In this document: in pieces, positions 1 through 8,158 of the stretch
Position numbering within the stretch: the first letter of the stretch is position 1
Layout: the number at the start of each line of letters is the position of its first letter
Program-made: the position numbers and the translations under genes
The notes under the pieces: model-generated
What the model saw: only the letters and a program-made list of their open reading frames with translations
Databases searched by the model: none
What the model was told of the DNA's origin: nothing
From: Trinickia soli
GTDB taxonomy: Bacteria; Pseudomonadota; Gammaproteobacteria; Burkholderiales; Burkholderiaceae
Reading direction: 5' to 3'
NCBI RefSeq assembly: GCF_002879855.1
Contig: NZ_PNYB01000011.1
Span: forward strand, 62,001-126,000
Length of the DNA: 64,000 nucleotides

Positions 1-185
1 AGCTTTTGCAGCGCTTCGCGCAGCGGGATGCGGCTGACCGAAAAACGCTCGGCCAGCTCGCGCTCGACAAGCCTCGCGCCGTCGCCCAACTCGCCGGTCG
101 CAATGGACGCCCGCAGCGACAGCGCGATGGCGTCGGCCGTGGAATCGATCTTGGTTTGCATGTTCATTTCCGCAATATTTGGCAT
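1..185 (-). CDS. GntR-family transcriptional regulator, N-terminal part only
   Basis: This is the first 61 residues of a DNA-binding repressor or activator; the gene continues beyond the left edge. Read leftward from the ATG at 183-185 it contains the winged-helix recognition stretch ERELAERFSVSRIPLREAL, diagnostic of the GntR superfamily. The effector-binding half (probably an FCD domain) lies outside the window, so ligand and subfamily are not visible. Internal Met codons at residues 7 and 9 are alternative starts. It diverges from the small monooxygenase-fold gene at 223, and a 10-bp palindrome sits between the two starts, which suggests autoregulation and control of that neighbour. The GntR identity is secure; the target is inferred. 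Confidence 0.85.
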   Translation of the reverse strand, partial: MPNIAEMNMQTKIDSTADAIALSLRASIATGELGDGARLVERELAERFSVSRIPLREALQK

Positions 186-187
186 AA

Positions 188-197
188 TGGTATACCA
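188..197. promoter_or_regulatory. Candidate GntR operator, perfect palindrome TGGTATACCA
   Basis: TGGTATACCA is a perfect 10-bp palindrome two bases upstream of the GntR start codon and 25 bases upstream of the divergent gene. GntR (FadR/VanR type) proteins commonly bind short palindromes with a GTATAC core, so this is the most likely operator. Binding is inferred, not shown. Confidence 0.5.
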
Positions 198-222
198 AAC
201 TACCACCAGCCTGGAGGCTCGG

Positions 223-546
223 ATGTCGTTCGCAAAAACGGGTGCAACGCCGTATTACGCGGTGATCTTCACGTCGGTCCGCACGGATGTCGATGACGGC
301 TACGAGGAAACAGACCGGATCTTGTGCGATGCCGCCGAGAAGCTGCCGGGCTTTCTCGGGTCCGAATCGGCGCGCAATGGAATCGGTATTACGGTTTCCT
401 ATTGGCGCGATCTTGAATCGATTGCGGCATGGAAGGCGGACGCAACGCATCTGATCGCCCAGAAGCGCGGACGTGAGAACTGGTATGAGGAATACGTCAC
501 GCGCGTCTGCAAGGTCGAGCGCGATTATTCGTTCAAGAAGGCGTAA
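223..546 (+). CDS. Antibiotic biosynthesis monooxygenase (ABM)-fold protein
   Basis: A 107-residue cytosolic protein with the size and motif pattern of the ABM/YgiN-like dimeric alpha-beta barrel family: an N-terminal strand YYAVIFTSVRT, a central GFLGSESAR segment, the strand ITVSYWRDLESIAAWK, and a C-terminal helix-strand rich in basic and aromatic residues. Members include heme-degrading and quinone-acting monooxygenases as well as proteins of unknown role; no substrate can be read here. The ATG at 223 follows GGAGG at 213-217. Reading upstream in frame is possible, but it would run through the palindrome and the divergent promoter. A strong terminator follows the stop. Likely controlled by the divergent GntR regulator. 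Confidence 0.75.
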   Translation: MSFAKTGATPYYAVIFTSVRTDVDDGYEETDRILCDAAEKLPGFLGSESARNGIGITVSYWRDLESIAAWKADATHLIAQKRGRENWYEEYVTRVCKVERDYSFKKA

Positions 547-569
547 AGCGCGAGAGGCCGTAGTGTGGT

Positions 570-610
570 GCGGCAGCGGGCCCCGTGGGTCGCTGCCGCA
601 TGTTTTTATT
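570..610 (+). terminator. Rho-independent terminator after the ABM-like gene
   Basis: GCGGCAGCG at 570-578 pairs perfectly with CGCTGCCGC at 591-599 around a 12-base loop and is followed by a T-rich stretch on the plus strand. It ends the gene at 223-546 and overlaps the last bases of the convergent hfq2 gene. On the minus strand there is no T run. Confidence 0.75.
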
Positions 611-1097
611 CTTCTTCGTGATTGCCCGAATCCGAATTGCCGTTGCTGCCGCCGCTGGTGCCCGGCAGCGTGCTGAAGGGGCGACGCCGGCGCGTCACGA
701 CCACCGGCGCGTCGGACGAACGATTATCGGGAGCGGACGGCGAGCCGTAGTGTTCGCGCGGCTCCCGCGGTTCGCGCGGTTCCCGGGGCTCGCGCCCCTC
801 GCGCCCTTCACGCGGGCCCGAGCCTTCGCGCGAGCCGTGCCGCTCGCCATAGCCGCCCGTGCGTGGGCCGCGCGGGCCAGGCCGCGTGCCCGTATCGATC
901 TGGATCGTCGAAATGGCGCGTTTGTAGATGCCCTGCAGCCCAACGGGCGTACGGAGCATGACGAGGTACTGATCGAACGACTCGATGCATCCCGTCAGGC
1001 GGATGCCGTTGACGAGATAGATCTCGACGCGCTTGCGCTCTTTGCGCGCGGCGTTCATGAAGTCGTTCTGCGGATGCGATTCGGAAGGATTCGGCAT
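606..1097 (-). CDS. hfq2: RNA chaperone Hfq, second paralogue with long disordered tail
   Basis: A 163-residue Hfq-type protein. Residues about 8-65 form an Sm/Hfq core: [20 protein letters not shown] (Sm1 start), then [14 protein letters not shown] and the Sm2 signature YKRAISTI. The canonical Hfq tyrosine/lysine-histidine YKHAIST appears as YKRAIST. About 95 residues follow that are rich in Arg, Gly, Glu and Pro, including several REP/REG repeats, and end in an acidic HEEE. Ordinary Hfq is about 78-100 aa; Burkholderia species carry a longer second Hfq (Hfq2), which this matches. The start at 1097 gives MPNPSES; longer upstream reading is out of family. The protein should bind sRNA and mRNA as a hexamer; partners are unknown. 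Confidence 0.88.
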   Translation of the reverse strand: MPNPSESHPQNDFMNAARKERKRVEIYLVNGIRLTGCIESFDQYLVMLRTPVGLQGIYKRAISTIQIDTGTRPGPRGPRTGGYGERHGSREGSGPREGREGREPREPREPREPREHYGSPSAPDNRSSDAPVVVTRRRRPFSTLPGTSGGSNGNSDSGNHEEE

Positions 1098-1457
1098 TGC
1101 TAGGACTGCAGCGTGGGCTGCTCCAGGGTTGGTTGGCGGCCGCGCGACGATACGCGCACGATTGGGCGGGATTTTACCGCGTGCGCGCAAAGCGTGTATC
1201 GATTTGGCGAAGATCGACGTGTCGTGCGCGTCGCCAAGGCGATTTCCGACGATGTTTTGCACCGTCCCGGGTCAGTGCATGCGCACGCGCCGTGGGCGAA
1301 CGGCCCCGGGATTGGGCAAAATCCGCTCAATTCGGTAACGTTTTCTTGCGGCTGCGAGCGCGATGCCTATCATCAATGACAAAGCAGAAAATTCCACCGC
1401 GTTGCGTGCGGGCCACGGGCACAGGCAAGGCATACCACCGACGAGAAGACCGAAACG
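1098..1457. other. Divergent intergenic region, hfq2 / flavoprotein
   Basis: A 360-bp spacer holding the promoters of two divergent genes. I see no repeat, RNA gene or clear operator. A purine-rich ACGAGAAGACCGAAACG lies just before the flavoprotein start, without a strong Shine-Dalgarno. Confidence 0.4.
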
Positions 1458-3035
1458 ATGAACGCCAGTCCGCCGAACCTCTCCGCAGTGGTTTTTGCGC
1501 GTGTACTGCGCGAGCTGGCCTCGGTCGTGGGCGCATCGAACGTGCTGACGACGGCCGACCGCCTGCGCGAGTACGCCGATCCCTTCACGCCGCAGCCGAG
1601 CGCACGCTCGTTCGAGGCATCGGCGGTGGTGCTGCCGGCCACGGTGGTCGAGATTCGCGAAGTGCTGAAGCTGGCACGCGCCTATCGGTTGGCGCTTTGG
1701 CCTGTGTCGGGCGGCCGCAATTTCGCCTACGGCGGGGGCGCGCCGCGCTTGCGCGGTTCCGTCGTACTCGATTTGAAGCGGATGAACCGGATCATCGAAG
1801 TGGATGAAACGTTGGCCTACGCGCTGGTCGAGCCCGGCGTCACCTATTTCGACCTCTATGCGCATTTGCGGGAGCGCGGCGTGAAGCTGTGGGTGGATCC
1901 GGCCGCCGCGGGCTGGGGCAGCATCGTCGGCAATACGCTCGAGCGCGGGTTCGGCTACACACCCTATGGCGACCACGCCGCGCATCAATGCGGAATGGAA
2001 GTCATGCTCGCGAACGGCGAGCTGATTCGCACGGGCATGGGGGCGATCGAAATCGGGCGGACCTGGCAGCTCTATAAAGCCGGATTCGGGCCGTCCTACG
2101 ACACGATATTCATGCAGTCGAACTTCGGCATCGTGACGAAGCTCGGGATGTGGCTGATGCCGCGGCCCGACGCTTATGTCATTGCGCACGTGAAATTGCC
2201 GCGCGAGGCGGATCTCGAAGCCGCCGTGGAAACGCTGCGGCCGCTGAAGCTCGACGAAACGATTCGCAATCATGCCGTGATCGAAGGCGCGATTCGCCAT
2301 GCCGCCGGTCAATCCGCTCGCCGCGATTGGTACGGCGGAAAGGGTCCGCTGCCCGATTCGGTCGTCGACCAAATCACCGCGCGGCTCGACATCGGGCGTT
2401 GGAATGTGCATTTCGCCATCTACGGCGAACGCGGGATCGTGGAGGCGCAGCTCGCGAATGCGCAGCGGGCCTTTTCGCGCCTACCCGGCGCGCGAATCGA
2501 GCTGCACCGATATGCATCGGATGCCGAACCCGTGGGCGGCGCCGAGCGCAACATGGCCGGCATTCCAAGCCTGAGCGCGTTTCGCATGCTCGATTGGGTC
2601 GGAGGAACGGGGATGCATGTCGATTTCTCGCCGATCTGTCCTTTTACGGGCCGCGACGCAATGCGGCAGTACTCGGTCGCCAAGGCGCGGCTGGCCGAAT
2701 ACGGATTCGACTACTACGGCGGTTTCACGGCCGGCACGCGACACTTGCATCACATCGTCGCGACGATCTTCAACCGCGACGACGCCAAAGAGACGGAGGC
2801 GGCTGCCGATTTGCAGCGGGTCTTGATGAGCGATGCGAGGTCCGAAGGATACGGCGTCTATCGAACGCATCTTGCGACCATGGATTTTGCGGCTTCGCAG
2901 TACGACTTCAACGACGGGGCGCTGCTGAAGATGTCGGAGACGATCAAAGACGCGCTGGACCCCGATGGCATTCTGGCGCCGGGAAAATCGGGAATCTGGC
3001 CTCGCGCGTGGCGCGGTCGGCGCGGCTCGGTGTGA
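1458..3035 (+). CDS. FAD-linked oxidase of the vanillyl-alcohol oxidase / p-cresol methylhydroxylase family
   Basis: A 525-residue flavoprotein that should oxidise a para-alkyl or para-hydroxymethyl phenol. The PCMH-type FAD-binding domain covers residues about 50-235: PVSGGRNFAYGGGAPR binds the cofactor, and GFGYTPYGDHAAHQCGMEV and QSNFGIVTKLGMWLMP match the p-cresol methylhydroxylase flavoprotein subunit. The C-terminal cap domain includes RHLHHIVATIFNR near residue 430, the neighbourhood of the covalent-FAD residue in this family. Length fits (520-560 aa). The p-cresol enzyme needs a cytochrome c subunit, and none is encoded next door, so a plain oxidase or a different electron acceptor is likely. 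The downstream gene encodes a small exported protein and may be co-transcribed. The substrate is inferred from the family only. Confidence 0.85.
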   Translation: MNASPPNLSAVVFARVLRELASVVGASNVLTTADRLREYADPFTPQPSARSFEASAVVLPATVVEIREVLKLARAYRLALWPVSGGRNFAYGGGAPRLRGSVVLDLKRMNRIIEVDETLAYALVEPGVTYFDLYAHLRERGVKLWVDPAAAGWGSIVGNTLERGFGYTPYGDHAAHQCGMEVMLANGELIRTGMGAIEIGRTWQLYKAGFGPSYDTIFMQSNFGIVTKLGMWLMPRPDAYVIAHVKLPREADLEAAVETLRPLKLDETIRNHAVIEGAIRHAAGQSARRDWYGGKGPLPDSVVDQITARLDIGRWNVHFAIYGERGIVEAQLANAQRAFSRLPGARIELHRYASDAEPVGGAERNMAGIPSLSAFRMLDWVGGTGMHVDFSPICPFTGRDAMRQYSVAKARLAEYGFDYYGGFTAGTRHLHHIVATIFNRDDAKETEAAADLQRVLMSDARSEGYGVYRTHLATMDFAASQYDFNDGALLKMSETIKDALDPDGILAPGKSGIWPRAWRGRRGSV

Positions 3036-3106
3036 GGTGATAGGTGACGCATGAGGTGATGCATGAAGCAACGCACCGTGCTGCCCTTGATCGAAGGAGT
3101 TCGTCA

Positions 3107-3595
3107 ATGGACCGACGCGCATTTATAACCGCCAGCGCCGGCGCGGCGGCGTTCTGTTGGGCGGCGCCGTGGCTCGATTGCTATGGAGTCCTGATTGATC
3201 GTATGCAGCCTGAGCATCCGTCGTTGCCTACGTTGATCGTCGTCGACAGTGCGCTCGCCGAGAGTCGTGCATTTGCAGCGAACGCATGCGGGAGTGGGGT
3301 GCATCGGATCGACATGGGCATCGACATCGACATCGACGCCGATGTCGGAACGCTATGGCACGCGAAGTTGCGCCATTGGACGGGGGCGATCTGCGGCATG
3401 CTGCGCCCGTCGGATTGCTTCGTTCTCCGAACTTTCTCGATGGCGGAGGGCCGTGTTTTTCGGGTTATGCCGGTCCTCGTGCGCCCCGGGCGGCAGATTT
3501 CCGAGGCGCGGGCGGCGGCGTTCGCGCTCGACGGTGCGTTTGCTGCGCCGTCGAGCGCGGTGTGCTTCGGCACGTGCGCGAAGCCGCTTGGCTGA
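3107..3595 (+). CDS. Small exported protein of unknown function with twin-arginine-like leader
   Basis: A 162-residue protein I do not recognise. The ATG at 3107 is preceded by AAGGAG at 3094-3099. The N-terminus MDRRAFITASAGAAAFCWAA looks like a twin-arginine or Sec signal, with two Arg followed by a hydrophobic Ala-rich stretch, so export is likely. The middle contains an Ile/Asp repeat (DMGIDIDIDADVG). It lies 71 bp after the flavoprotein and is probably in the same transcript; one possibility is a periplasmic partner of that oxidase. No cytochrome CxxCH motif is present, so it is not the missing cytochrome subunit. The gene converges on fadD with only three bases between stops. Confidence 0.65.
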   Translation: MDRRAFITASAGAAAFCWAAPWLDCYGVLIDRMQPEHPSLPTLIVVDSALAESRAFAANACGSGVHRIDMGIDIDIDADVGTLWHAKLRHWTGAICGMLRPSDCFVLRTFSMAEGRVFRVMPVLVRPGRQISEARAAAFALDGAFAAPSSAVCFGTCAKPLG

Positions 3596-3598
3596 GGA

Positions 3599-5461
3599 TC
3601 AATGAACGCTGCCGCCAGCGTTGCCATTGCCATTGCGCGGGCGGCCTGTGGCGCTGGTGCGCATCGGGTCATGCTTTGCCATTTCTTCGTCACGCAATGC
3701 GCGCCGCAAGATCTTGCCGACATTCGTCTGCGGTAGTTCGCGACGAAACTCGATCAGCTTGGGCACCTTGTAACCGGTCAGGTTCTTGCGGCAGTGTTCG
3801 AGGATTTCCTCGCGCGTGAGGCCGGTCTCACGTGGCACGACGAACACTTTGACGCGCTCGCCCTGGGCCTCGTCGGGAACGCCGATGGCCGCGACTTCGC
3901 GTACGCCGGGATGCATCGCGATGACATCCTCGATCTCGCTCGGATAAACATTGAAGCCCGACACGAGAATCATGTCCTTCTTGCGATCGATCAGCCTGAT
4001 GAAGCCGGCAGCGTCCATGACGCCGATATCGCCGGTGGCGAGCCACCCGTCGGCGTCGAGCACCTTTGCCGTTTCGTCGGGCCGCATCCAATATCCCTCC
4101 ATGACCTGCGGTCCCTTGACGCAAAGCTCGCCGGCCTCGCCGATATTGGCCCAGGTGCCATCGTCCTTGCGAAAGCGCACGAAGGTGGAGGGAGCGGGCA
4201 GCCCGATCGAACCGTCGAATTCGCGCGGGTGGTTCAGATCGACCGGATTGAATGCGACGATCGGCGAACATTCGGTCAGCCCGTAACCCTCGATGATCGG
4301 CTTGCCCGTCACGGCTTTGAAGCGTTCGGCCACGGCCCGCTGAGTGGCCATACCGCCCGCCATGGCGAGCTTCAGATTGGAAAAATCGCGCTTGCAGAAT
4401 TCCTCGTTCTCGAGAAGTGCCTTATAGAGCGTGTTGATCGCGAGAATGCCGGTGAACGTTTGCTTGCGCAACATCTGTACGACGCGCTTCGTATCGCGCG
4501 GATTGGCGATCAGGATGTTGCGTCCGCCCAGACCCAGGAAGATAAGCCCGTTTACGGTCAGCGAGAGGATGTGATAAAGCGGCAGCGGCGTCAGTACCGT
4601 CTCGATCTCGCTGGTCAACTCGCGCTCGGCCCAGGCTTTGGCCTGCAGCAGGTTGGCGACGATGTTTCGATGCGTGAGCATGGCGCCTTTTGCAACGCCC
4701 GTGGTGCCGCCCGTGTATTGCAGGAAGGCCAGCTCGTCGTGCGAGACGATCGTCGGCGCAAGCGGCGATCTGGCGCCGATCGCCAACGCGCGGCGCATGC
4801 GGACGGCGCCCGGCAGGCGATAGGCCGGCACCATCTTCTGAATGCGTTTGATGACGAAGTTCAGCAGGCGTCCCTTGGCGTTCAGTCCGGAACTCAGCAG
4901 ATCGCCCAGCGCCGTGATGACGATATGCTGCACGGCCGTCTCGGGCAGCGCCTCTTCGAGCGTCTTGGCGAAGTTCTCGAAGACGACAATCGCCGTTGCG
5001 CCGCTGTCTTTCAACTGGTGCGCGAGCTCGCGCGGCGTGTAAAGAGGATTGACGTTGACGACGACTGCGCCGGCCTTCAGCACGCCGAACAATGAAACGG
5101 GGTACTGGAATGTATTCGGCAGCATGATCGCGACGCGGTCGCCGCGCTTGATCCCGATGCGTTGCAGATAGGCGGCGAATGCGTTGGCCCGGCGCGCGAG
5201 CGTGTCGTAGGTCATTTCGCAGCCCACGCTGACAAAGGCCGTGCGGCCGCGAAACTGCGTGGTGCATTCGTCGAAGAAATGCGCGACCGATTGGTATTGG
5301 GTCACGTCTATATCATGCGGTACGCGGGGCGGATAGGAGGCGTACCAGATGCCGTCGGTGTTCGGCGTTGGCGGATCTGCCGAGCTTTGCGCCGCGGGCG
5401 GTGCGCCGCCGTTCGATTCCATAGCGACCGATGCAACGTGCTGCGCGATGGGTTCGTTCAT
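3599..5461 (-). CDS. fadD: Long-chain fatty-acid CoA ligase
   Basis: A 620-residue AMP-forming acyl-CoA synthetase that activates fatty acids with ATP and CoA at the start of beta-oxidation. The phosphate-binding motif YTGGTTGVAKGAMLTHRN is near residues 245-262, followed by EGYGLTECSP, the TGDIG hinge segment, and the C-terminal lysine region TNVGKILRRAL. About 45 low-complexity N-terminal residues precede the folded part. The start at 5461 has GGGAG upstream; a longer reading adds 14 residues without a ribosome site. It is the last gene of the psrA-fadE-fadD operon, 94 bp after fadE, with a long palindrome in the gap. fadD versus a paralogous medium-chain ligase cannot be fully resolved. 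Confidence 0.9.
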   Translation of the reverse strand: MNEPIAQHVASVAMESNGGAPPAAQSSADPPTPNTDGIWYASYPPRVPHDIDVTQYQSVAHFFDECTTQFRGRTAFVSVGCEMTYDTLARRANAFAAYLQRIGIKRGDRVAIMLPNTFQYPVSLFGVLKAGAVVVNVNPLYTPRELAHQLKDSGATAIVVFENFAKTLEEALPETAVQHIVITALGDLLSSGLNAKGRLLNFVIKRIQKMVPAYRLPGAVRMRRALAIGARSPLAPTIVSHDELAFLQYTGGTTGVAKGAMLTHRNIVANLLQAKAWAERELTSEIETVLTPLPLYHILSLTVNGLIFLGLGGRNILIANPRDTKRVVQMLRKQTFTGILAINTLYKALLENEEFCKRDFSNLKLAMAGGMATQRAVAERFKAVTGKPIIEGYGLTECSPIVAFNPVDLNHPREFDGSIGLPAPSTFVRFRKDDGTWANIGEAGELCVKGPQVMEGYWMRPDETAKVLDADGWLATGDIGVMDAAGFIRLIDRKKDMILVSGFNVYPSEIEDVIAMHPGVREVAAIGVPDEAQGERVKVFVVPRETGLTREEILEHCRKNLTGYKVPKLIEFRRELPQTNVGKILRRALRDEEMAKHDPMRTSATGRPRNGNGNAGGSVH

Positions 5462-5535
5462 GTTTGCCGGCTCCCTGTGGTCATCATCTTTTCGCGACTG
5501 CAACGATCGATATGAACGCCCGCGATCGCCGCAGC

Positions 5536-5576
5536 GTCAATATCGATCGATTCGATCAATGTCGATCGATATTGAC
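5536..5576. repeat. 15-bp perfect inverted repeat at the fadE stop
   Basis: GTCAATATCGATCGA (5536-5550) is repeated inverted as TCGATCGATATTGAC (5562-5576) with an 11-base spacer. It overlaps the last codons and stop of fadE. There is no T run, so it is not a classical terminator. It could be an mRNA-stabilising or attenuating hairpin between fadE and fadD, or a protein-binding site. Confidence 0.8.
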
Positions 5577-8117
5577 GGATAAATCGGCTGGCGTGTCCAT
5601 GTCCGTCAGGCGTCGATCGTCTTGCCCCGCATCGGAGTGCGGCGGGTTCGCGCCGCCTGCCGCAGCTTCGGGACGGTCGAGATTCGCCGGAAAATCGTCG
5701 ACTTTGACGAGCATCGCACCGTCCTGCGCGAAGCGCACGAGCGTCTCGCATTCTCGCTCGTCGAGGTACCCCGAATCTTTGAGCGCACGCGCCCAGCCCG
5801 GCACTTCCGCCAGGCTTTGCGGCATAGGCTGGACGCGGCCCGCGCGAACGGCTTCGTGCAGCTTGGCCTCGATTTCCGACACTTCCTGGCACAGCTCCAG
5901 CAGACGTTCGCCGCATGCAATCGGGTCGTTTGCATCCGCTTGCGTCGGCACGTGCGAGTCGGCGAGCAGGCGCTTGCGCGCGTCGCAAGGGGTTTGGATC
6001 AGCAATGCGATCGTGCTCGTGAGCGCGTCGGACGGCGGGCGTCGCCTCAGGCCGTAGGGGAAGGCGAGGGCGCGCATGATCGCCGCGGCGAAACGGTTCG
6101 GGAAGTTCGCGAAGAGGCCTTCGAGCGCGACGTCTGCCGCGTGTAGCGCATCTTTGACGCCCCAGCGCACGAACGGCAGATCTTCGGCGTGCGCCCCTTC
6201 GTCTTCGAAGCGTTTGAGCGTGGCGGACATCAGCACGAGTTGCGAAAGGACATCGCCGAGCCGCGCAGATAATCGCTCGGTCCGCTTCAGGCGGCCGCCG
6301 AGCAGCAGCATCGACATATCCGCAACGATTGCGAACGCGATGGAAAGCCGCGTGACGGCGCGGTAGTACTTCGCGAGCACCGGTGTCGCGCCTTTCGGCT
6401 TCGTGAGAAAAACGCCGCACGTCAGGCCATGAAAGACACTGCGCAACGCATTCGATCCGAGGAACGCGGCATGCCGGAAAAATGCATGGTCGAACGCGAT
6501 CAGCGCGCGTTCGTTGTCATCGTCGCGCGCCGCGGTCATTTCCTTGAGCAGATACGGATGACATCGAATCGATCCCTGGCCGAAGATGATGAGCGAGCGA
6601 GTGAGAATATTGGCGCCTTCGACCGTAACCGAAATCGGCAATTGCTGATAGGCGCGCGCCAGAAAATTCGACGGCCCCATGCAGATTCCTTTGCCGCCGG
6701 CGATATCCATCGCATCGTTGACGATGCGGCGCGAGCGCTCGGTCACGTGATACTTCGCGATGGCCGACAGCACGGCGGGCCTTTCGCCCAGGTCGACGGC
6801 CTGCGCGCAGAACCGCCGCATGGCATCGATGACGTAGAGATTGCCACCCATGCGGCCGAGCGCTTCATGAATTCCTTCGAATTTGCCGATCGGCGTCCTG
6901 AATTGCCGACGCAGCGCCGCATAGGCACTCGTGCCGCGCACGGCCAACTTTGCCGTGCCGACACCCGCGGACGGCAACGAGATGGCGCGCCCTGCCGCAA
7001 GGGATTCCATCAACATGCGCCAGCCGTTGCCGACTTGGGCGGGGCCGCCTATCACCCAATCGATCGGAATGAAAACATCCTTGCCCGAGTTCGGGCCATT
7101 TTGAAAGACGGCGTTGAGCGGCCAGTGGCGGCGGCCGATGTTGACGCCCGGATGCGAAGTGGGAATCAGCGCGCAGGTGATGCCGGGCTCGTCTGCCGAA
7201 CCGAGCAGATGATCGGGATCGCGTACGCGAAAGGCGAGGCCGAGCACCGTGGCGATGGGCCCGAGGGTGATATAGCGCTTGTCCCAGGTCACGCGAAAGC
7301 CGATCGTTTCGCGGCCTTCATACGTGCCTTTGCAGACGATGCCGACATCGGGGATGGCGGCGGCGTCCGAGCCGGCGTAAGGACTCGTCAATGCGAAACA
7401 GGGGATTTCTTCGCCGCTGGCAAGCCGCGGCAGGTAATAGGCCTTTTGCCTGTCGGTGCCGTAGTGCAGCAACAACTCGGCGGGCCCGAGCGAGTTCGGC
7501 ACCATCACCGATACGGCCGCGGCGGAGCAACGCGAGGACAGCTTCATGACCACCTGCGAGTGCGCATAGGCGCTGAAGCCTTTACCGCCGTATTGCCTGC
7601 CGATGATCAGCCCGAGAAAGCCCCGCTGTTTGATGGTTTGCCACGATTGCGGCGAGAGATCCTGCCACTGTGCCGTCGTTTCCCAATCGTTCGACAGATC
7701 GGCCAACGTTGCGCATTCGTTATCGAGGAACGCGCGCTCTTCATCGGTCAGCGCGGGCGGGCCGTGAGCGAGCAACGTATCCCAATCGGGGCGGCCCTTG
7801 AAGAGTTCGGCGTCCCACCAGACCGTGCCCGCTTCGATCGCATCGCGCTCGGTTGCCGACATCGCGGGCAGTGCGCGACGAAAAAAAGCGAGCACGTGCG
7901 TGCTTAAGAGCGCGCGCCGCAGCGGCTTGATCGTAAGGATGAGTGCCGGTACGACGAGCACGACGCCGAGCGCGATGCATGCTGCGAGTCCGGCCGCACC
8001 AGTCGCCACCACGATCGCGAGCCAGACCGAGAGCGTGACGAGCCACCATAAGGCCGCAGCTTCGACGAAGACCAGGATAGCGCTCGCGACGGCGAGCGCC
8101 ACGACGAGCCATGCCAT
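5556..8117 (-). CDS. fadE: Long acyl-CoA dehydrogenase, FadE type
   Basis: An 853-residue acyl-CoA dehydrogenase carrying out the first oxidation of each beta-oxidation cycle. As in E. coli FadE (about 814 aa), it begins with hydrophobic membrane segments (residues about 1-70, MAWLVVALAVASAILVFVEA), then the dehydrogenase core (about 130-560) with CFALTSPYAGSDA and VTVEGANILTRSLIIFGQGS, and a long C-terminal helical domain. I chose the ATG at 8117 because GGGAGG lies seven bases upstream; an ATG at 8123 is too close to that site. It follows psrA by 41 bp, consistent with one transcript psrA-fadE-fadD. The coding end is part of a 15-bp inverted repeat. Confidence 0.9.
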   Translation of the reverse strand: MAWLVVALAVASAILVFVEAAALWWLVTLSVWLAIVVATGAAGLAACIALGVVLVVPALILTIKPLRRALLSTHVLAFFRRALPAMSATERDAIEAGTVWWDAELFKGRPDWDTLLAHGPPALTDEERAFLDNECATLADLSNDWETTAQWQDLSPQSWQTIKQRGFLGLIIGRQYGGKGFSAYAHSQVVMKLSSRCSAAAVSVMVPNSLGPAELLLHYGTDRQKAYYLPRLASGEEIPCFALTSPYAGSDAAAIPDVGIVCKGTYEGRETIGFRVTWDKRYITLGPIATVLGLAFRVRDPDHLLGSADEPGITCALIPTSHPGVNIGRRHWPLNAVFQNGPNSGKDVFIPIDWVIGGPAQVGNGWRMLMESLAAGRAISLPSAGVGTAKLAVRGTSAYAALRRQFRTPIGKFEGIHEALGRMGGNLYVIDAMRRFCAQAVDLGERPAVLSAIAKYHVTERSRRIVNDAMDIAGGKGICMGPSNFLARAYQQLPISVTVEGANILTRSLIIFGQGSIRCHPYLLKEMTAARDDDNERALIAFDHAFFRHAAFLGSNALRSVFHGLTCGVFLTKPKGATPVLAKYYRAVTRLSIAFAIVADMSMLLLGGRLKRTERLSARLGDVLSQLVLMSATLKRFEDEGAHAEDLPFVRWGVKDALHAADVALEGLFANFPNRFAAAIMRALAFPYGLRRRPPSDALTSTIALLIQTPCDARKRLLADSHVPTQADANDPIACGERLLELCQEVSEIEAKLHEAVRAGRVQPMPQSLAEVPGWARALKDSGYLDERECETLVRFAQDGAMLVKVDDFPANLDRPEAAAGGANPPHSDAGQDDRRLTDMDTPADLSVNIDRH

Positions 8118-8158
8118 GAGCATTCCTCCCGAAAGGGGCGCGTACGCGCGGGTCGCAG

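Noticed and set aside
1272-2411. A 379-codon minus-strand frame opposite the flavoprotein
   Set aside because: It runs antisense to a clearly recognised enzyme and has the Arg/His-rich composition of GC-driven shadow frames.
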